64,000 bases of DNA from Nocardioides dongkuii (GTDB taxonomy: Bacteria > Actinomycetota > Actinomycetes > Propionibacteriales > Nocardioidaceae), in the NCBI RefSeq assembly GCF_014127485.1, contig NZ_CP059903.1:2976001-3040000 (forward strand), given 5' to 3'. Shown one piece after another: positions 1 to 8,086 of this stretch. The notes below the pieces were generated by a model. That model was not told the DNA's origin. It did no database searches and worked only from the letters and a program-made list of their open reading frames with translations. How positions within the stretch are numbered: position 1 is the stretch's first letter; each line of letters opens with the position of its first letter. A program made the translations under genes and the position numbers.

Positions 1-1
1 C

Positions 2-400
2 CTGGTGACCGAGGTGATGACCACGTGGGGTGACCTCGCGAGGCAGCGGTCGCGATGGAAGCGCGGCGCCCTGGAGAACATCGTCGACTACGGGTTCACC
101 CGCGTCACCGCTTCCTACTGGGGACGACAGGTGCTCAGCGCGGTCGGCCTCCTCGCCACGGCGCTGTACGTCGCGAGCCTCCTGTGGGGGCTCTTCACGG
201 AGATCCACCTGCACCCCTTCTGGCTGGCCGCCTCGCTCGTGTTCTGCCTGGAACGCGTCGTCACGGTGCGCCAGCGCGGATGGCGGCAGATGCTCCTCGC
301 CGCTCCCCTGGTCATCGAGATGGCCTACGACCTCTTCCTGCAGCTGGTCCAAGCGCAGGCATTCATGAACGCGCTCCTGCGTCGAGAAAGAAAGTGGTAA
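2..400 (+). CDS. Processive family 2 glycosyltransferase, C-terminal end (5' truncated by window)
   Basis: The reading frame is open from the first bases, so the gene begins upstream of the window. The visible ~132 residues contain a QRSRW motif, the product-binding Q-x-x-R-W signature of processive GT2 enzymes of the cellulose or hyaluronan synthase type. Two or three hydrophobic segments follow, as expected for the membrane-embedded C-terminus. The likely role is polymerising a surface polysaccharide and passing it across the membrane; the sugar cannot be told from this fragment. The stop is three bases before the start of a tiny sortase substrate, so the two are probably cotranscribed and may work together. 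Confidence 0.8.
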   Translation: MVTEVMTTWGDLARQRSRWKRGALENIVDYGFTRVTASYWGRQVLSAVGLLATALYVASLLWGLFTEIHLHPFWLAASLVFCLERVVTVRQRGWRQMLLAAPLVIEMAYDLFLQLVQAQAFMNALLRRERKW

Positions 401-403
401 CAG

Positions 404-574
404 ATGTACAACAACACCGGAACGCTCGCTGCTGGCGCTGGCGCTGGCGCTGGCGGAAGCGGCCTGGCGATGACGGGCGTGGCAGGCAACCTGATCTGGA
501 TCTTCCTGGCTTCCTTCGCCATCCTGGCTCTCGGCATGGCCATCCTGCGGACGGTGCCCCGGTCCCAGCGATGA
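404..574 (+). CDS. 56-residue mini protein with LAMTG sortase sorting signal
   Basis: The protein has a short Gly/Ala-rich head (residues 1-20), then LAMTG (residues 21-25), about 24 hydrophobic residues, and a basic tail ending RSQR. This is the standard layout of a cell-wall sorting signal, and LAxTG is the pentapeptide described for class E sortases. Apart from the ~20-residue head there is no separate secretion signal and no mature domain, so the protein is almost only a sorting signal. It starts three bases after the glycosyltransferase, and its TGA overlaps the ATG of the sortase. I infer that it is a dedicated sortase substrate, perhaps an anchor or acceptor for the polysaccharide made by its neighbour. 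Confidence 0.72.
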   Translation: MYNNTGTLAAGAGAGAGGSGLAMTGVAGNLIWIFLASFAILALGMAILRTVPRSQR

Positions 575-1158
575 GGAAGGCGATCGGGTGGACGATGGTC
601 GCCAGTGCCCTCGCCCTCCTGATGGTGCTCAGCGGCCAGCACCTGCTCGCTCGGCACCGGACCACCGAGGCTCAGGTGCGGCTGCTCAGCGAGGTGCCGA
701 GCACGGTGGTCGCAGGCTCGTCGGGGTCCGTCCCGCGGGCCAGGGGCGTCGATGTCGGCGACGCGCTCGCCGTGATCACCATCCCCCGGTTCGGCGACGA
801 CTGGCGCTGGGCCGCGTTGGAAGGAACGTCGACGGACGTGCTGGCGGACGGACCCGGCCACTACGAGCAGACTCCGCTGCCGGGACAGCGGGGCAACTCG
901 GCATTCGCCGCCCACCGCGCCGGTCATGGCGACCCGTTCATCGACTTCGACCTCCTGCAGGCCGGTGATCGCGTCGTGCTGGAGCAGGGGGACGCCCGGT
1001 GGGTCTACGAGCTCGACGCCGACCCTCGGATCATCCCGGCGACAGCCGACTGGGTCCTGGCACCTACCCCGGGGCGCGTGCTCACGCTGACGACCTGTTG
1101 GCCGCGCTACGGCTCGTCGAAGCGGATGTACGTCCGCGGGCACCTGGTGGCGAGCTGA
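571..1158 (+). CDS. Class E sortase
   Basis: This 195-residue protein has an N-terminal membrane anchor (about residues 5-25) and a sortase domain with His115 in the motif AHRAGHGDPF, Cys176 in TLTTCWPR and Arg179, the expected His-Cys-Arg triad. The TLTTC form and an LAxTG partner point to class E, the actinobacterial housekeeping-type sortases that cleave between Thr and Gly and link the protein to a cell-wall acceptor. The frame is open further upstream, but the ATG at 571 overlapping the preceding TGA (ATGA) is the natural, translationally coupled start. Its likely substrate is the preceding 56-residue protein. Confidence 0.85.
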   Translation: MRKAIGWTMVASALALLMVLSGQHLLARHRTTEAQVRLLSEVPSTVVAGSSGSVPRARGVDVGDALAVITIPRFGDDWRWAALEGTSTDVLADGPGHYEQTPLPGQRGNSAFAAHRAGHGDPFIDFDLLQAGDRVVLEQGDARWVYELDADPRIIPATADWVLAPTPGRVLTLTTCWPRYGSSKRMYVRGHLVAS

Positions 1159-1173
1159 CGGCGAGGGCGTTGC

Positions 1174-2220
1174 TCAGCGCGCCAAGCCGCGGCGTACCGC
1201 CCTCAGGGCGTCTCGTGACGAGTCGACGCGCCAGTCGCGTTCCTTGTCGGCGTTGAACCAGATGAGCGCCTTGATCCGGGGCATGGAGCGATTGGCGAGC
1301 ATCTTCTGCACCCAGCTCGCCTTGTCGTGTGCGCGGCTGGTCGGCGCCCCGTCGTTGACCCTCGGCTCCTTCGAGGAGACCTCGCAGATCCACACCGGCG
1401 CGCGGGGGTGCAGGGCGGTGAGCTTGCGGTACTGGCGCTGGAAGATCTGACGGAAGCTGCGCCAGCGGCCCCAGCTCGAGTCCTTGCCCCAGTTGAACCC
1501 GTCGAGGCCGAGCACGTCGACGTACGCGGCCCCCGGCCAGATCGCCTTGACCCGCGTCGTCTCGGCATAGGTGTCGGCCGTGGGGTTGAAGACCCACCGC
1601 AGGTTGTCCGCCCCACGCGACTGCAGGTAGGTCACGACGTAGCGCCACGCCTGCGTGAACTCCCGGTAGGTGCCACCGTGGGGTTGGGCGCCGTCAGCCG
1701 TCGGCTGGAAGGTCTGCCAGTCGCCGTTCATCTCCGGCCACGGCCGCACGTAGAGGGTGTGGGGGTAGGTGCTGGCTGCGGCGGCGATCTGGTCGAGATA
1801 GGCGTCGTGCTGGCCGCTGCTCCACTCGGCGAACCGGGTGGGACCCATGTCCCAGGAGACGAGCACCTTGCGGCGGCCACCGTCAGCGAAGAGGCGCTCG
1901 GGTGCGGCCGGGAACACGTCGCCGTAGCCGTAGTAGTAGGACGCGATCCGAGCACGCTGTCCGATCTTCGACTCGAACGCCCGCAGGCGCGACGGGTCGT
2001 CCTGCATGCCCTCGACGAACGCACCGAACTCGACCCGGTCCACCAGCGGTCGGGCCGCCGGCCGAGCGACAGCCGACGCGTTTCCGTGCGAGGCGCTGCC
2101 TGTCGACGCGAGGCCGGCCGACGCCGTGCCGGCCGGCAGGAACGAGGTGAGGAACGCGAGCACCACCGCGAGGGCGACGGCGAGACCTGGCCTGCGGGAC
2201 CGTGAGGACATGCCGGCCAC
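1174..2220 (-). CDS. Secreted GH26-like beta-mannanase/glycanase
   Basis: This 348-residue protein has a cleavable signal peptide (basic start, hydrophobic stretch about residues 12-30, then an Ala-rich cleavage region near 36). The catalytic domain follows. Glu163 in RPWPEMNGDW fits the GH26 acid/base motif, and Glu280 in VWICEVSSKE fits the nucleophile. The likely reaction is endo-hydrolysis of a mannan-like or related beta-glycan outside the cell. It converges on the glycosyltransferase-sortase group, a common arrangement where a hydrolase trims the neighbouring polysaccharide. The first codon is GTG with a GAGG eight bases upstream; an ATG three codons later is the alternative start. Confidence 0.75.
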   Translation of the reverse strand: MAGMSSRSRRPGLAVALAVVLAFLTSFLPAGTASAGLASTGSASHGNASAVARPAARPLVDRVEFGAFVEGMQDDPSRLRAFESKIGQRARIASYYYGYGDVFPAAPERLFADGGRRKVLVSWDMGPTRFAEWSSGQHDAYLDQIAAAASTYPHTLYVRPWPEMNGDWQTFQPTADGAQPHGGTYREFTQAWRYVVTYLQSRGADNLRWVFNPTADTYAETTRVKAIWPGAAYVDVLGLDGFNWGKDSSWGRWRSFRQIFQRQYRKLTALHPRAPVWICEVSSKEPRVNDGAPTSRAHDKASWVQKMLANRSMPRIKALIWFNADKERDWRVDSSRDALRAVRRGLAR

Positions 2221-2276
2221 ATCGGCGACCTCGCGTCCCAGGTTAGGTTCCGGGACAAATCAGCTCCTGGGAGGTG

Positions 2277-2657
2277 CTACACCCGCGAGCCGGAGACGTA
2301 GCCGAGCAGCGCCAGGGCGACCCCCACCACCAGCACCCCGAGGCCGTAGCCGACGGCGAGGCCGAGGCGCTTGTCGCGGACCAGCTGGACCGTCTCGTAG
2401 CTGGCGGCGCTGAACGTCGTGTAGCCGCCGGGCAGGCCGGTGATGAGGACGGCGCTGATGTGGGGGTCGGCGACCCGACTGGCGACCAGGCCGGTGAGGA
2501 AGCCCAGGAGGAAGGAGCCGGTGAGGTTGATGGTCGCGGTGGACCAGGGGAACGCCGTCTTCCCGGTGCCGGACGTGATCAGCCCGTCGACGACGTACCG
2601 CAGAGCAGCGCCCGTGCCGCCGCCCAGGACCAGCAGGAGGAAGAGAGTGAAGGTCAT
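2277..2657 (-). CDS. crcB: Fluoride channel subunit FluC/CrcB
   Basis: This 126-residue protein has four hydrophobic segments and the FluC signatures GGGTGAALRY, N-x-x-G-S-F and GLPGGYTTFS. The family forms dimeric fluoride-selective channels that let fluoride leave the cytoplasm. The start overlaps the stop of the second crcB copy upstream by four bases (ATGA). The pair therefore probably forms a heterodimer, as in many Gram-positive bacteria with two adjacent genes. I looked for a fluoride riboswitch upstream of the pair and saw none. Confidence 0.9.
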   Translation of the reverse strand: MTFTLFLLLVLGGGTGAALRYVVDGLITSGTGKTAFPWSTATINLTGSFLLGFLTGLVASRVADPHISAVLITGLPGGYTTFSAASYETVQLVRDKRLGLAVGYGLGVLVVGVALALLGYVSGSRV

Positions 2658-3145
2658 CGGTCCGCTCCCCTGGCCGGGGTGCGACGCGGCCGCTGCCTGG
2701 ACCCGACGACGATGCCCGTCATCGTCGCGGCCGCCCCGACGACGACCGTGCCGAGGGCGTACGCAACACCGAAGCCCCAGCGCGAGTCCTCGAGCAGCAA
2801 CGCCGTGGCGGTCGTCAGCGAGCTGTAGGTGGTCAGGCCACCACAGAATCCGGCGCCGACGAGGAGCCTGAGCCGCGCGGTCGTCGATGGCCCGGCGCCC
2901 GCCGCGACGAGGGCCTCGTAGAGGTAGCCGAGCAGGAACGCCCCGAGCACGTTCACCACCGGGACGACGACCTGGACCCCGTCCGCCTCGGGCACCAGCA
3001 GGGAGAGTCCCTCGCGGACGCCGGCCCCGACGCCGCCCCCGAGGAGGACCAGCGCGATCGAGGATGCCTGCAGGTACGCCGGACGCGCCGACGTCCTCGG
3101 CTGGGCCGCGGCGCGATCACCTCCGGCGGGGGTGGGGTGCGACAT
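2654..3145 (-). CDS. crcB: Fluoride channel subunit FluC/CrcB, second copy
   Basis: This 163-residue FluC paralogue has a ~28-residue polar N-terminal extension, then four membrane segments. The family motifs are divergent: N-V-L-G-A-F in the second helix and GFCGGLTTYSS, where the usual TTFS is TTYS. It is the first gene of the two-gene operon and probably pairs with the following copy in antiparallel orientation. A GGTGGAG ribosome-binding site lies close upstream of the ATG. Confidence 0.87.
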   Translation of the reverse strand: MSHPTPAGGDRAAAQPRTSARPAYLQASSIALVLLGGGVGAGVREGLSLLVPEADGVQVVVPVVNVLGAFLLGYLYEALVAAGAGPSTTARLRLLVGAGFCGGLTTYSSLTTATALLLEDSRWGFGVAYALGTVVVGAAATMTGIVVGSRQRPRRTPARGADR

Positions 3146-3257
3146 CAGGTCTCCACCCTCTCAGTGACGGCCTCGCCCAGAGCCTCCGGGCGAGCCGGAC
3201 CAAGAGGCGCAACACAGAGCAATGAGTCTCTGGTGGCCAGGCCCTCGAGGTGTGGTA

Positions 3258-4112
3258 ATGACGGTATGTCGTCTCCTCGGATCTGCCGCCAAGGTCGCGC
3301 TCGGGGAGAACGCCGCGGCCCCGGCAGGTCAGGGCGCTGAGGTGCAGATCGTGCTCGAGGACGTCCGGGTGCAGGGCCGGCGCGCTCCCCTGCTCGAGCT
3401 CGACCGGCTCGCGGTGGAGACCGGCGAGTGCGTGCTGGTCGCCGGGGAGCCGGGCCAGGGCCACACCGCACTGGCGCTGGTGCTCACCGGCCGGATGGCG
3501 CCGTCGAGCGGGCGGGTCCGGCTGGTCGACGACGGCGGCTCGTTCTCCTACGACCCGCGCGAGCTGCGCCGGGTCACGGCGGTGGTGGACCTCCCCGGGG
3601 TCTCGGAGCCCGACGACGAGGTGCCGGTCGGGACCGTGACCGCCGAGGGCCTCGCCCTGGCCCACCGCGGCGCGGGACCGCGTGCGCCCGGCCGGTGGCT
3701 CGCCCGGCAGCACCTGGGCGAGCTGGAGCCGGATCGGGTCGACGCGCTCGTCGGACCGACCCGCACCGCCCTGCTCACGGCACTGGCGGCCGAGCGCGTG
3801 GGCGTCCGGTTCCTCATCCTCACGCTCCCCGATCGGCACGGAGACGAGCCGGCTCACTGGTGGGACCTCGCCCAGCAGTACGCCGGGGCGGGGTACGGCG
3901 TGCTGGTCCAGTGCAACCGGTCCTCGGCCCGGGACCTCGGTGCCGCGCTCCCGCCCGCACAGGGGGTGCGCAACCAGTACGCCAGGCCCGTGGAGACCCT
4001 CCGCGTCCGCCTGCAGGCCCCGCCCGAGCAGCTCGAGCTCGACAGCCCACCGACCCGGCTGCTGCCGGTCGAGCACCCGGGAGCCGCACCGCCGAGGGAG
4101 ATGGATCGATGA
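3258..4112 (+). CDS. Degenerate ABC-type ATPase-like partner of YhgE/Pip protein
   Basis: The 284-residue product has the beta-strand order of an ABC nucleotide-binding domain, including an antenna-like start (QIVLEDVRVQ) and a P-loop-like GEPGQGHTAL. The Walker A lysine is replaced by His, and I see neither an LSGGQ signature nor a Walker B Asp-Glu pair. It therefore looks like an ABC ATPase that has lost ATP hydrolysis. Its TGA overlaps the ATG of a YhgE/Pip membrane protein, the family usually paired with such ATPases. The start is uncertain: an ATG at 3222 is also in frame, but 3258 has a GAGG about nine bases upstream. Confidence 0.6.
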   Translation: MTVCRLLGSAAKVALGENAAAPAGQGAEVQIVLEDVRVQGRRAPLLELDRLAVETGECVLVAGEPGQGHTALALVLTGRMAPSSGRVRLVDDGGSFSYDPRELRRVTAVVDLPGVSEPDDEVPVGTVTAEGLALAHRGAGPRAPGRWLARQHLGELEPDRVDALVGPTRTALLTALAAERVGVRFLILTLPDRHGDEPAHWWDLAQQYAGAGYGVLVQCNRSSARDLGAALPPAQGVRNQYARPVETLRVRLQAPPEQLELDSPPTRLLPVEHPGAAPPREMDR

Positions 4113-6202
4113 TCGCCGTTCGCCTGACCATCACGGAGCTGCGCCGCATCAGCGCGGGCACGCTGCCCAAGCTGGCCGTCCTCGCGATCGTCGTGATCCC
4201 CTCGCTGTACGCCGGCCTGTACGTGTACGCCAACAAGGACCCCTACGGCGCGCTGGGCCGGGTGCCCGCCGCGCTGGTCGTGCAGGACCGGGGCGCCACG
4301 GTGACCAGCTCGGTCGACGGGCGGACCCGGGACGTGGACTACGGAGAGCAGGTGGCCCGTCGCCTCCTCGACGGCGAGGGTGGGCTCGGGTGGGTCGAGA
4401 CCTCGCAGCAGGAGGCCGAGGACGGGGTGCAGTCCGGGCGCTTCGACGCCGCCCTGTTCATCCGCCCGGGCTTCTCCGAGGACCTCACCTCCACCGAGCG
4501 CTACCAGCCTCGGCAGGCCAGCCTGGACCTGCTCACCAACGACGCGACCAACTACCTGGCCACCACGATCGCCAAGACGGTCGCCGACGACGTGCGGAAA
4601 TCCATCGCGGAGCAGGTCGGCGCCACGGCGACGATCACCTTCCTCCAGGGCCTCGACCTGATCCACACCGACCTCACCAAGGCCGGGAAGGGCGCCCGGC
4701 GACTCGAGAAGGGGACCTCCCGGCTGGCCACCGGGACGGTCGAGCTCGTCCGGGGGACCACCGAGCTGGCGTCCGGTGCCGACCGGACGGCGAGCGGCGC
4801 CGCCCGGCTCTCCTCCGGCGCCTCGCGACTCGTCTCCGGCAGCGACCGGCTGGAGCAGGGCACGACCGAGCTGACCTCCGGGCTCGGGACCCTCCGGCAG
4901 CGCACGGCGTCCCTGCCCGGCAGCAGCCGCACCCTGGCGAACGGTGCGCAGCGGGTGGCGCAGGGCAACGCGCGCGTCGCGGCCTTCGGACGGGATGCGG
5001 CGCGCGTGGCGCGAGCGGTCGCCCGGCAGCTCGCGGGCGTCCGGGCCGACCTCGACGCCGAGCTGGACCGTCTGGTGGAGCGCGGCGTCCTCACCCGGGA
5101 CCAGGCCCGGCGGCTGGCGAGCCTCGTCGACGTGGCGGGGGCACCGGTCCAGCAGGTGGCCACCCGCATCGAGGGCGCCGCGGCCAAGCTCGGGAAGCTG
5201 AGCCGGGGCTCCGCGGAGGTCGCCGCGGGCACCCGCAAGCTCGCGAACGCCGCCCCGGAGCTGGCGAGCGGCGTGGCGAGGGCCGCGTCGGGCGCGGACC
5301 GGGTCGCCTCCGGCACCAGCACGCTGGCCAGCGGCACCCGCACGCTCTCGAGCGGCGCCTCCGAGCTCGCCTCCGGGACCAGTGAGGTGTCCAGCGGGGC
5401 CGGCCGGCTGGCCCGGTCGACCCCGAAGCTCCGCAACGGCGCGACGAAGCTGGACGCGGGCACCACGAAGCTCCGCAAGGGACTGGAGCGAGGACTGACC
5501 AAGGTGCCCGACCTGGACCGGCCGACCTCGCGGGCGATGGCACAGACGGTCGGCGACCCGGTCGACGTCCAGGACGACACCCTCGCCCGGGCCGGGTCGT
5601 ACGGCGCGGGCCTGGCCCCGTTCTTCATGTCCCTGGCCGCCTGGATCGGCGCCTACATCCTCTTCCTCCTGGTCCGTCCGCTCTCCCGGCGCGCGCTCGC
5701 CGCGGACGGCCCCGCCCTGCGCACCGCGCTGGGCGGCATGCTGCCCCCGGCGATCGTCGGGGTGTTCCAGATGGTGGTCATGCTCACCGTCGTCCGCCTC
5801 GCCCTCGACCTCGACCCGGTGCACGAGGTCGCCACCGTCGCGATCCTGGTGGTCGCCTCCGCGGCGTTCGTCGCCATCCTCCAGGCCCTCAACGCCTGGC
5901 TGGGCACCGTCGGCGAGTTCCTCGGGCTGGTGCTGATGCTGGTGCAGCTCGTCACCGCCGGCGGCACCTTCCCCTGGGAGACGATCCCGGAGCCGTTGCG
6001 CTCCCTGCACTGGCTCCTCCCGATGACCTACGCCGTCGACGGCCTCCGCCAGACCCTGTACGGCGGTGAGCTGCGGATCGTCGTACGAGACGTGAGCGTG
6101 CTCGCCGCCGTCGGCCTGGTCGCGCTGCTCCTCACGACGTGGGCCGCGCGACGACAGCGCGTGTGGACCGTGAACCGGCTGCAGCCAGAGCTGGTCCTGT
6201 GA
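4109..6202 (+). CDS. YhgE/Pip family ABC-2-type membrane protein
   Basis: This 697-residue protein has one N-terminal membrane helix (about residues 22-42), then a long extracytoplasmic region, then five or six helices at the C-terminus. Much of the outer region is a heptad-like series with the pattern S-G-A-x-x-L-x-S-G, typical of YhgE/Pip proteins, suggesting a long coiled or helical rod. Known members include the Lactococcus phage-infection protein and export components of type VII-like systems. The substrate is unknown. It is translationally coupled to the preceding ATPase-like gene through an ATGA overlap. Confidence 0.82.
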   Translation: MIAVRLTITELRRISAGTLPKLAVLAIVVIPSLYAGLYVYANKDPYGALGRVPAALVVQDRGATVTSSVDGRTRDVDYGEQVARRLLDGEGGLGWVETSQQEAEDGVQSGRFDAALFIRPGFSEDLTSTERYQPRQASLDLLTNDATNYLATTIAKTVADDVRKSIAEQVGATATITFLQGLDLIHTDLTKAGKGARRLEKGTSRLATGTVELVRGTTELASGADRTASGAARLSSGASRLVSGSDRLEQGTTELTSGLGTLRQRTASLPGSSRTLANGAQRVAQGNARVAAFGRDAARVARAVARQLAGVRADLDAELDRLVERGVLTRDQARRLASLVDVAGAPVQQVATRIEGAAAKLGKLSRGSAEVAAGTRKLANAAPELASGVARAASGADRVASGTSTLASGTRTLSSGASELASGTSEVSSGAGRLARSTPKLRNGATKLDAGTTKLRKGLERGLTKVPDLDRPTSRAMAQTVGDPVDVQDDTLARAGSYGAGLAPFFMSLAAWIGAYILFLLVRPLSRRALAADGPALRTALGGMLPPAIVGVFQMVVMLTVVRLALDLDPVHEVATVAILVVASAAFVAILQALNAWLGTVGEFLGLVLMLVQLVTAGGTFPWETIPEPLRSLHWLLPMTYAVDGLRQTLYGGELRIVVRDVSVLAAVGLVALLLTTWAARRQRVWTVNRLQPELVL

Positions 6203-6213
6203 GCGGCGTCGAG

Positions 6214-7542
6214 TCAGACCGCGAGGTCGAGGATGACGTCGTGGAGCCAGGCCTCGAGGGGTGGTCGGGTGTGGTCGGTGCCGGGGAGGTCGGGGGCGCG
6301 GGCTGTGTGGGTGTGTCCGGTGGGGGTGCGCCAGTCCACGACGTGTCGGCCGCGGGCGTCGGGTCCGGCGCGGGTGGTGGCGCTCCAGCCGGGAGCCTGT
6401 TTGGCCAGGTTGCAGCGTTCGCAGAGGTCTTGGAGGTTGGGGCCGGTGGTGGGTCCGCCGTGCTGGTGGTCGGTGACGTGGTCGATCACGCGGGCGGGGG
6501 CGTCGCACCAGGGGGTGCGGCAGGTGGCCAGGTCGCGGGTCTCGATGAACCGAGCCAACCCGGTGGGTGCGCAGCGGGCGGTGGAGTCCATCGCGACCAG
6601 GGTCCCGGTGCCCGGGGTGGTGTAGAGCCGCCGGATCCACAGCTGCGCGGTGTCCAGAGCCTCGGCGGCCAGGGCTCGTGCCCAGCCGGCGGGGACGGGG
6701 CCGTAGCCGAGGAGGTGGGCGGGTTCGTCGTCGCCGGTGAACAGGGTGCGGTCGGTCATCACCAACCGCACCTCCACGGACACCTCTTCGGCGGTGGTCC
6801 TGCCGGCGGCGCGTTCGACGAGGGTGTCGGCCATCACCTGCCCCCGGCTGCGGGGGTCACCGGTCGCGCGGGCGGAGTCCGCGGCGGCCCGGAGCGCGGC
6901 GTACACCCCCACACCTTGGGCGACCGGGAGCAGGGCGGTGACCCAGGTCATCGTGTCCGGGGCGGGCCGGATCGTGACGGTGCGCTCTTCGACTGCCTTC
7001 GCGGCCCGGGCGGTGAAGGCCTGCGCGTCGAGGCGGTAGGCGTGCTTCTTGGCGGTGTCGGCGAGCTGCCGGTCGCCCATCTCGATCGCCGGGGCGTACC
7101 CGGGCCCGCCGGCGCACAGCAGCCGGTCGACCTCGCGGCGGTCCTGAAGGTCCAGGCAGCCGGTCTCCCGGGCCACGATCGTGGCGCGCCACTCCGAGAG
7201 CAGCCCGCGGCGCATCAGCTCCGCGGTGTGCGGCAGCTCGGCGCTCATCACCTTCGCCAACCCCAGGAGCTTCGAGGCCCGGACCGGGGAGACCCGCCGG
7301 GCCAACCCCACCTGCGCGGCGACCCCCTCACCCAGCCGCCGCGCCGGGACCCCCGCGCGCTGGACCTGGCGCACCGAGGCGTCCAGGTCGACCGCGTCGC
7401 GGGCCTGCAACGCCTCCGCGGCGCACTTCAGCTCCTCCAGGAGCCGGATCCGCTCCACCCGGTCCGCGTCCGAGCCGGCCGAGGGCGCATCGGCCAGGGC
7501 CGTGACCCACCCGGCCAGCTCGGGGACGCCGTGTTCGAACAT
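6214..7542 (-). CDS. DUF222 / HNH endonuclease domain protein (13E12-type)
   Basis: The N-terminal ~300 residues match the DUF222 family common in high-GC actinobacteria. The C-terminus holds an HNH nuclease core with C-R-T-P-W-C, I-D-H, H-x-x-G-G-P-T, N-L-Q-D-L-C-x-x-C-N metal and catalytic residues. These proteins occur in many copies per genome, are often mobile, and their target is unknown. A GTG at 7566 extends the frame, but it would add a rare AGA codon; the ATG at 7542 has a GAAG just upstream and gives the usual MFE-type start. Confidence 0.85.
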   Translation of the reverse strand: MFEHGVPELAGWVTALADAPSAGSDADRVERIRLLEELKCAAEALQARDAVDLDASVRQVQRAGVPARRLGEGVAAQVGLARRVSPVRASKLLGLAKVMSAELPHTAELMRRGLLSEWRATIVARETGCLDLQDRREVDRLLCAGGPGYAPAIEMGDRQLADTAKKHAYRLDAQAFTARAAKAVEERTVTIRPAPDTMTWVTALLPVAQGVGVYAALRAAADSARATGDPRSRGQVMADTLVERAAGRTTAEEVSVEVRLVMTDRTLFTGDDEPAHLLGYGPVPAGWARALAAEALDTAQLWIRRLYTTPGTGTLVAMDSTARCAPTGLARFIETRDLATCRTPWCDAPARVIDHVTDHQHGGPTTGPNLQDLCERCNLAKQAPGWSATTRAGPDARGRHVVDWRTPTGHTHTARAPDLPGTDHTRPPLEAWLHDVILDLAV

Positions 7543-7617
7543 GTCTTCGAATCTAGAGCAGACCACCGACAGTCCCGGTCCGCAGCCAAGCGGCGCCTCA
7601 TCTGCCTCTCACTCCCC

Positions 7618-7660
7618 GCTCGTTCTCCCCCGCCAGGCTCAACCGGGTCGGAGAACGAGC
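7618..7660. repeat. Perfect 11-bp inverted repeat between divergent genes
   Basis: GCTCGTTCTCC at 7618-7628 is repeated as GGAGAACGAGC at 7650-7660 with 21 bases between. It lies between the divergent HNH gene and the small secreted protein, 25 bases before the latter's ATG. It could be an operator or a hairpin in the 5' leader of the secreted-protein mRNA. Confidence 0.7.
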
Positions 7661-7685
7661 ACCAGCCACACGAACGGAGCTCCCC

Positions 7686-8084
7686 ATGTCCAAGATCCGC
7701 ACCACCATCGCCACGCTCGGCGCCACGACCCTCCTCGCCGCTCCCCTGAGCGTGATCGCGGGCCCGGCCCACGCCGACGCCGACGCCGCCAACCGGGAAC
7801 GCGTGTTCCGCGTCGCCGGCGCCCGGGTCGACTTCTCGGTCGAGAGGGACGACGGCCGCTTCGAGGTGGACGTCGACATCGACAACGCGAGGCCGGGCAG
7901 CAGGTGGCGCATCGTGCTGCGGCACAACGGCACGCGCTTCCACAACCGGGTACACCGCGCCGACCGCGAGGGCGACGTCGACATCAGCAAGAACCAGGGG
8001 GACAGGGCCGGCGCCGACACCTTCAAGGTGAGGGTGAAGAAGGTCGGCGGCGCGGGCAAGTCGCGCACCATCCGGATCGGCTGA
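7686..8084 (+). CDS. Small secreted protein of unknown function
   Basis: This 132-residue protein begins with a clear Sec signal peptide (MSKIRT, then a hydrophobic run, cleavage probably after AHA near residue 31). The mature part is ~100 residues, rich in Asp, Arg and Val, with alternating charged and hydrophobic residues that suggest a beta-sandwich. There are no cysteines. I do not recognise the family. The ATG follows a GGAG, and a strong inverted repeat lies just upstream. Confidence 0.65.
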   Translation: MSKIRTTIATLGATTLLAAPLSVIAGPAHADADAANRERVFRVAGARVDFSVERDDGRFEVDVDIDNARPGSRWRIVLRHNGTRFHNRVHRADREGDVDISKNQGDRAGADTFKVRVKKVGGAGKSRTIRIG

Positions 8085-8086
8085 CC

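Noticed and set aside
55..570. Upstream extension of the sortase frame
   Set aside because: It would overlap the glycosyltransferase and mini-substrate genes and has no sortase similarity; the overlapping ATGA at 571 is the natural start.
3146..3257. Fluoride riboswitch upstream of the crcB pair
   Set aside because: I searched the leader on the minus strand for the GGNGATGG and CTGAT core elements and did not find them.
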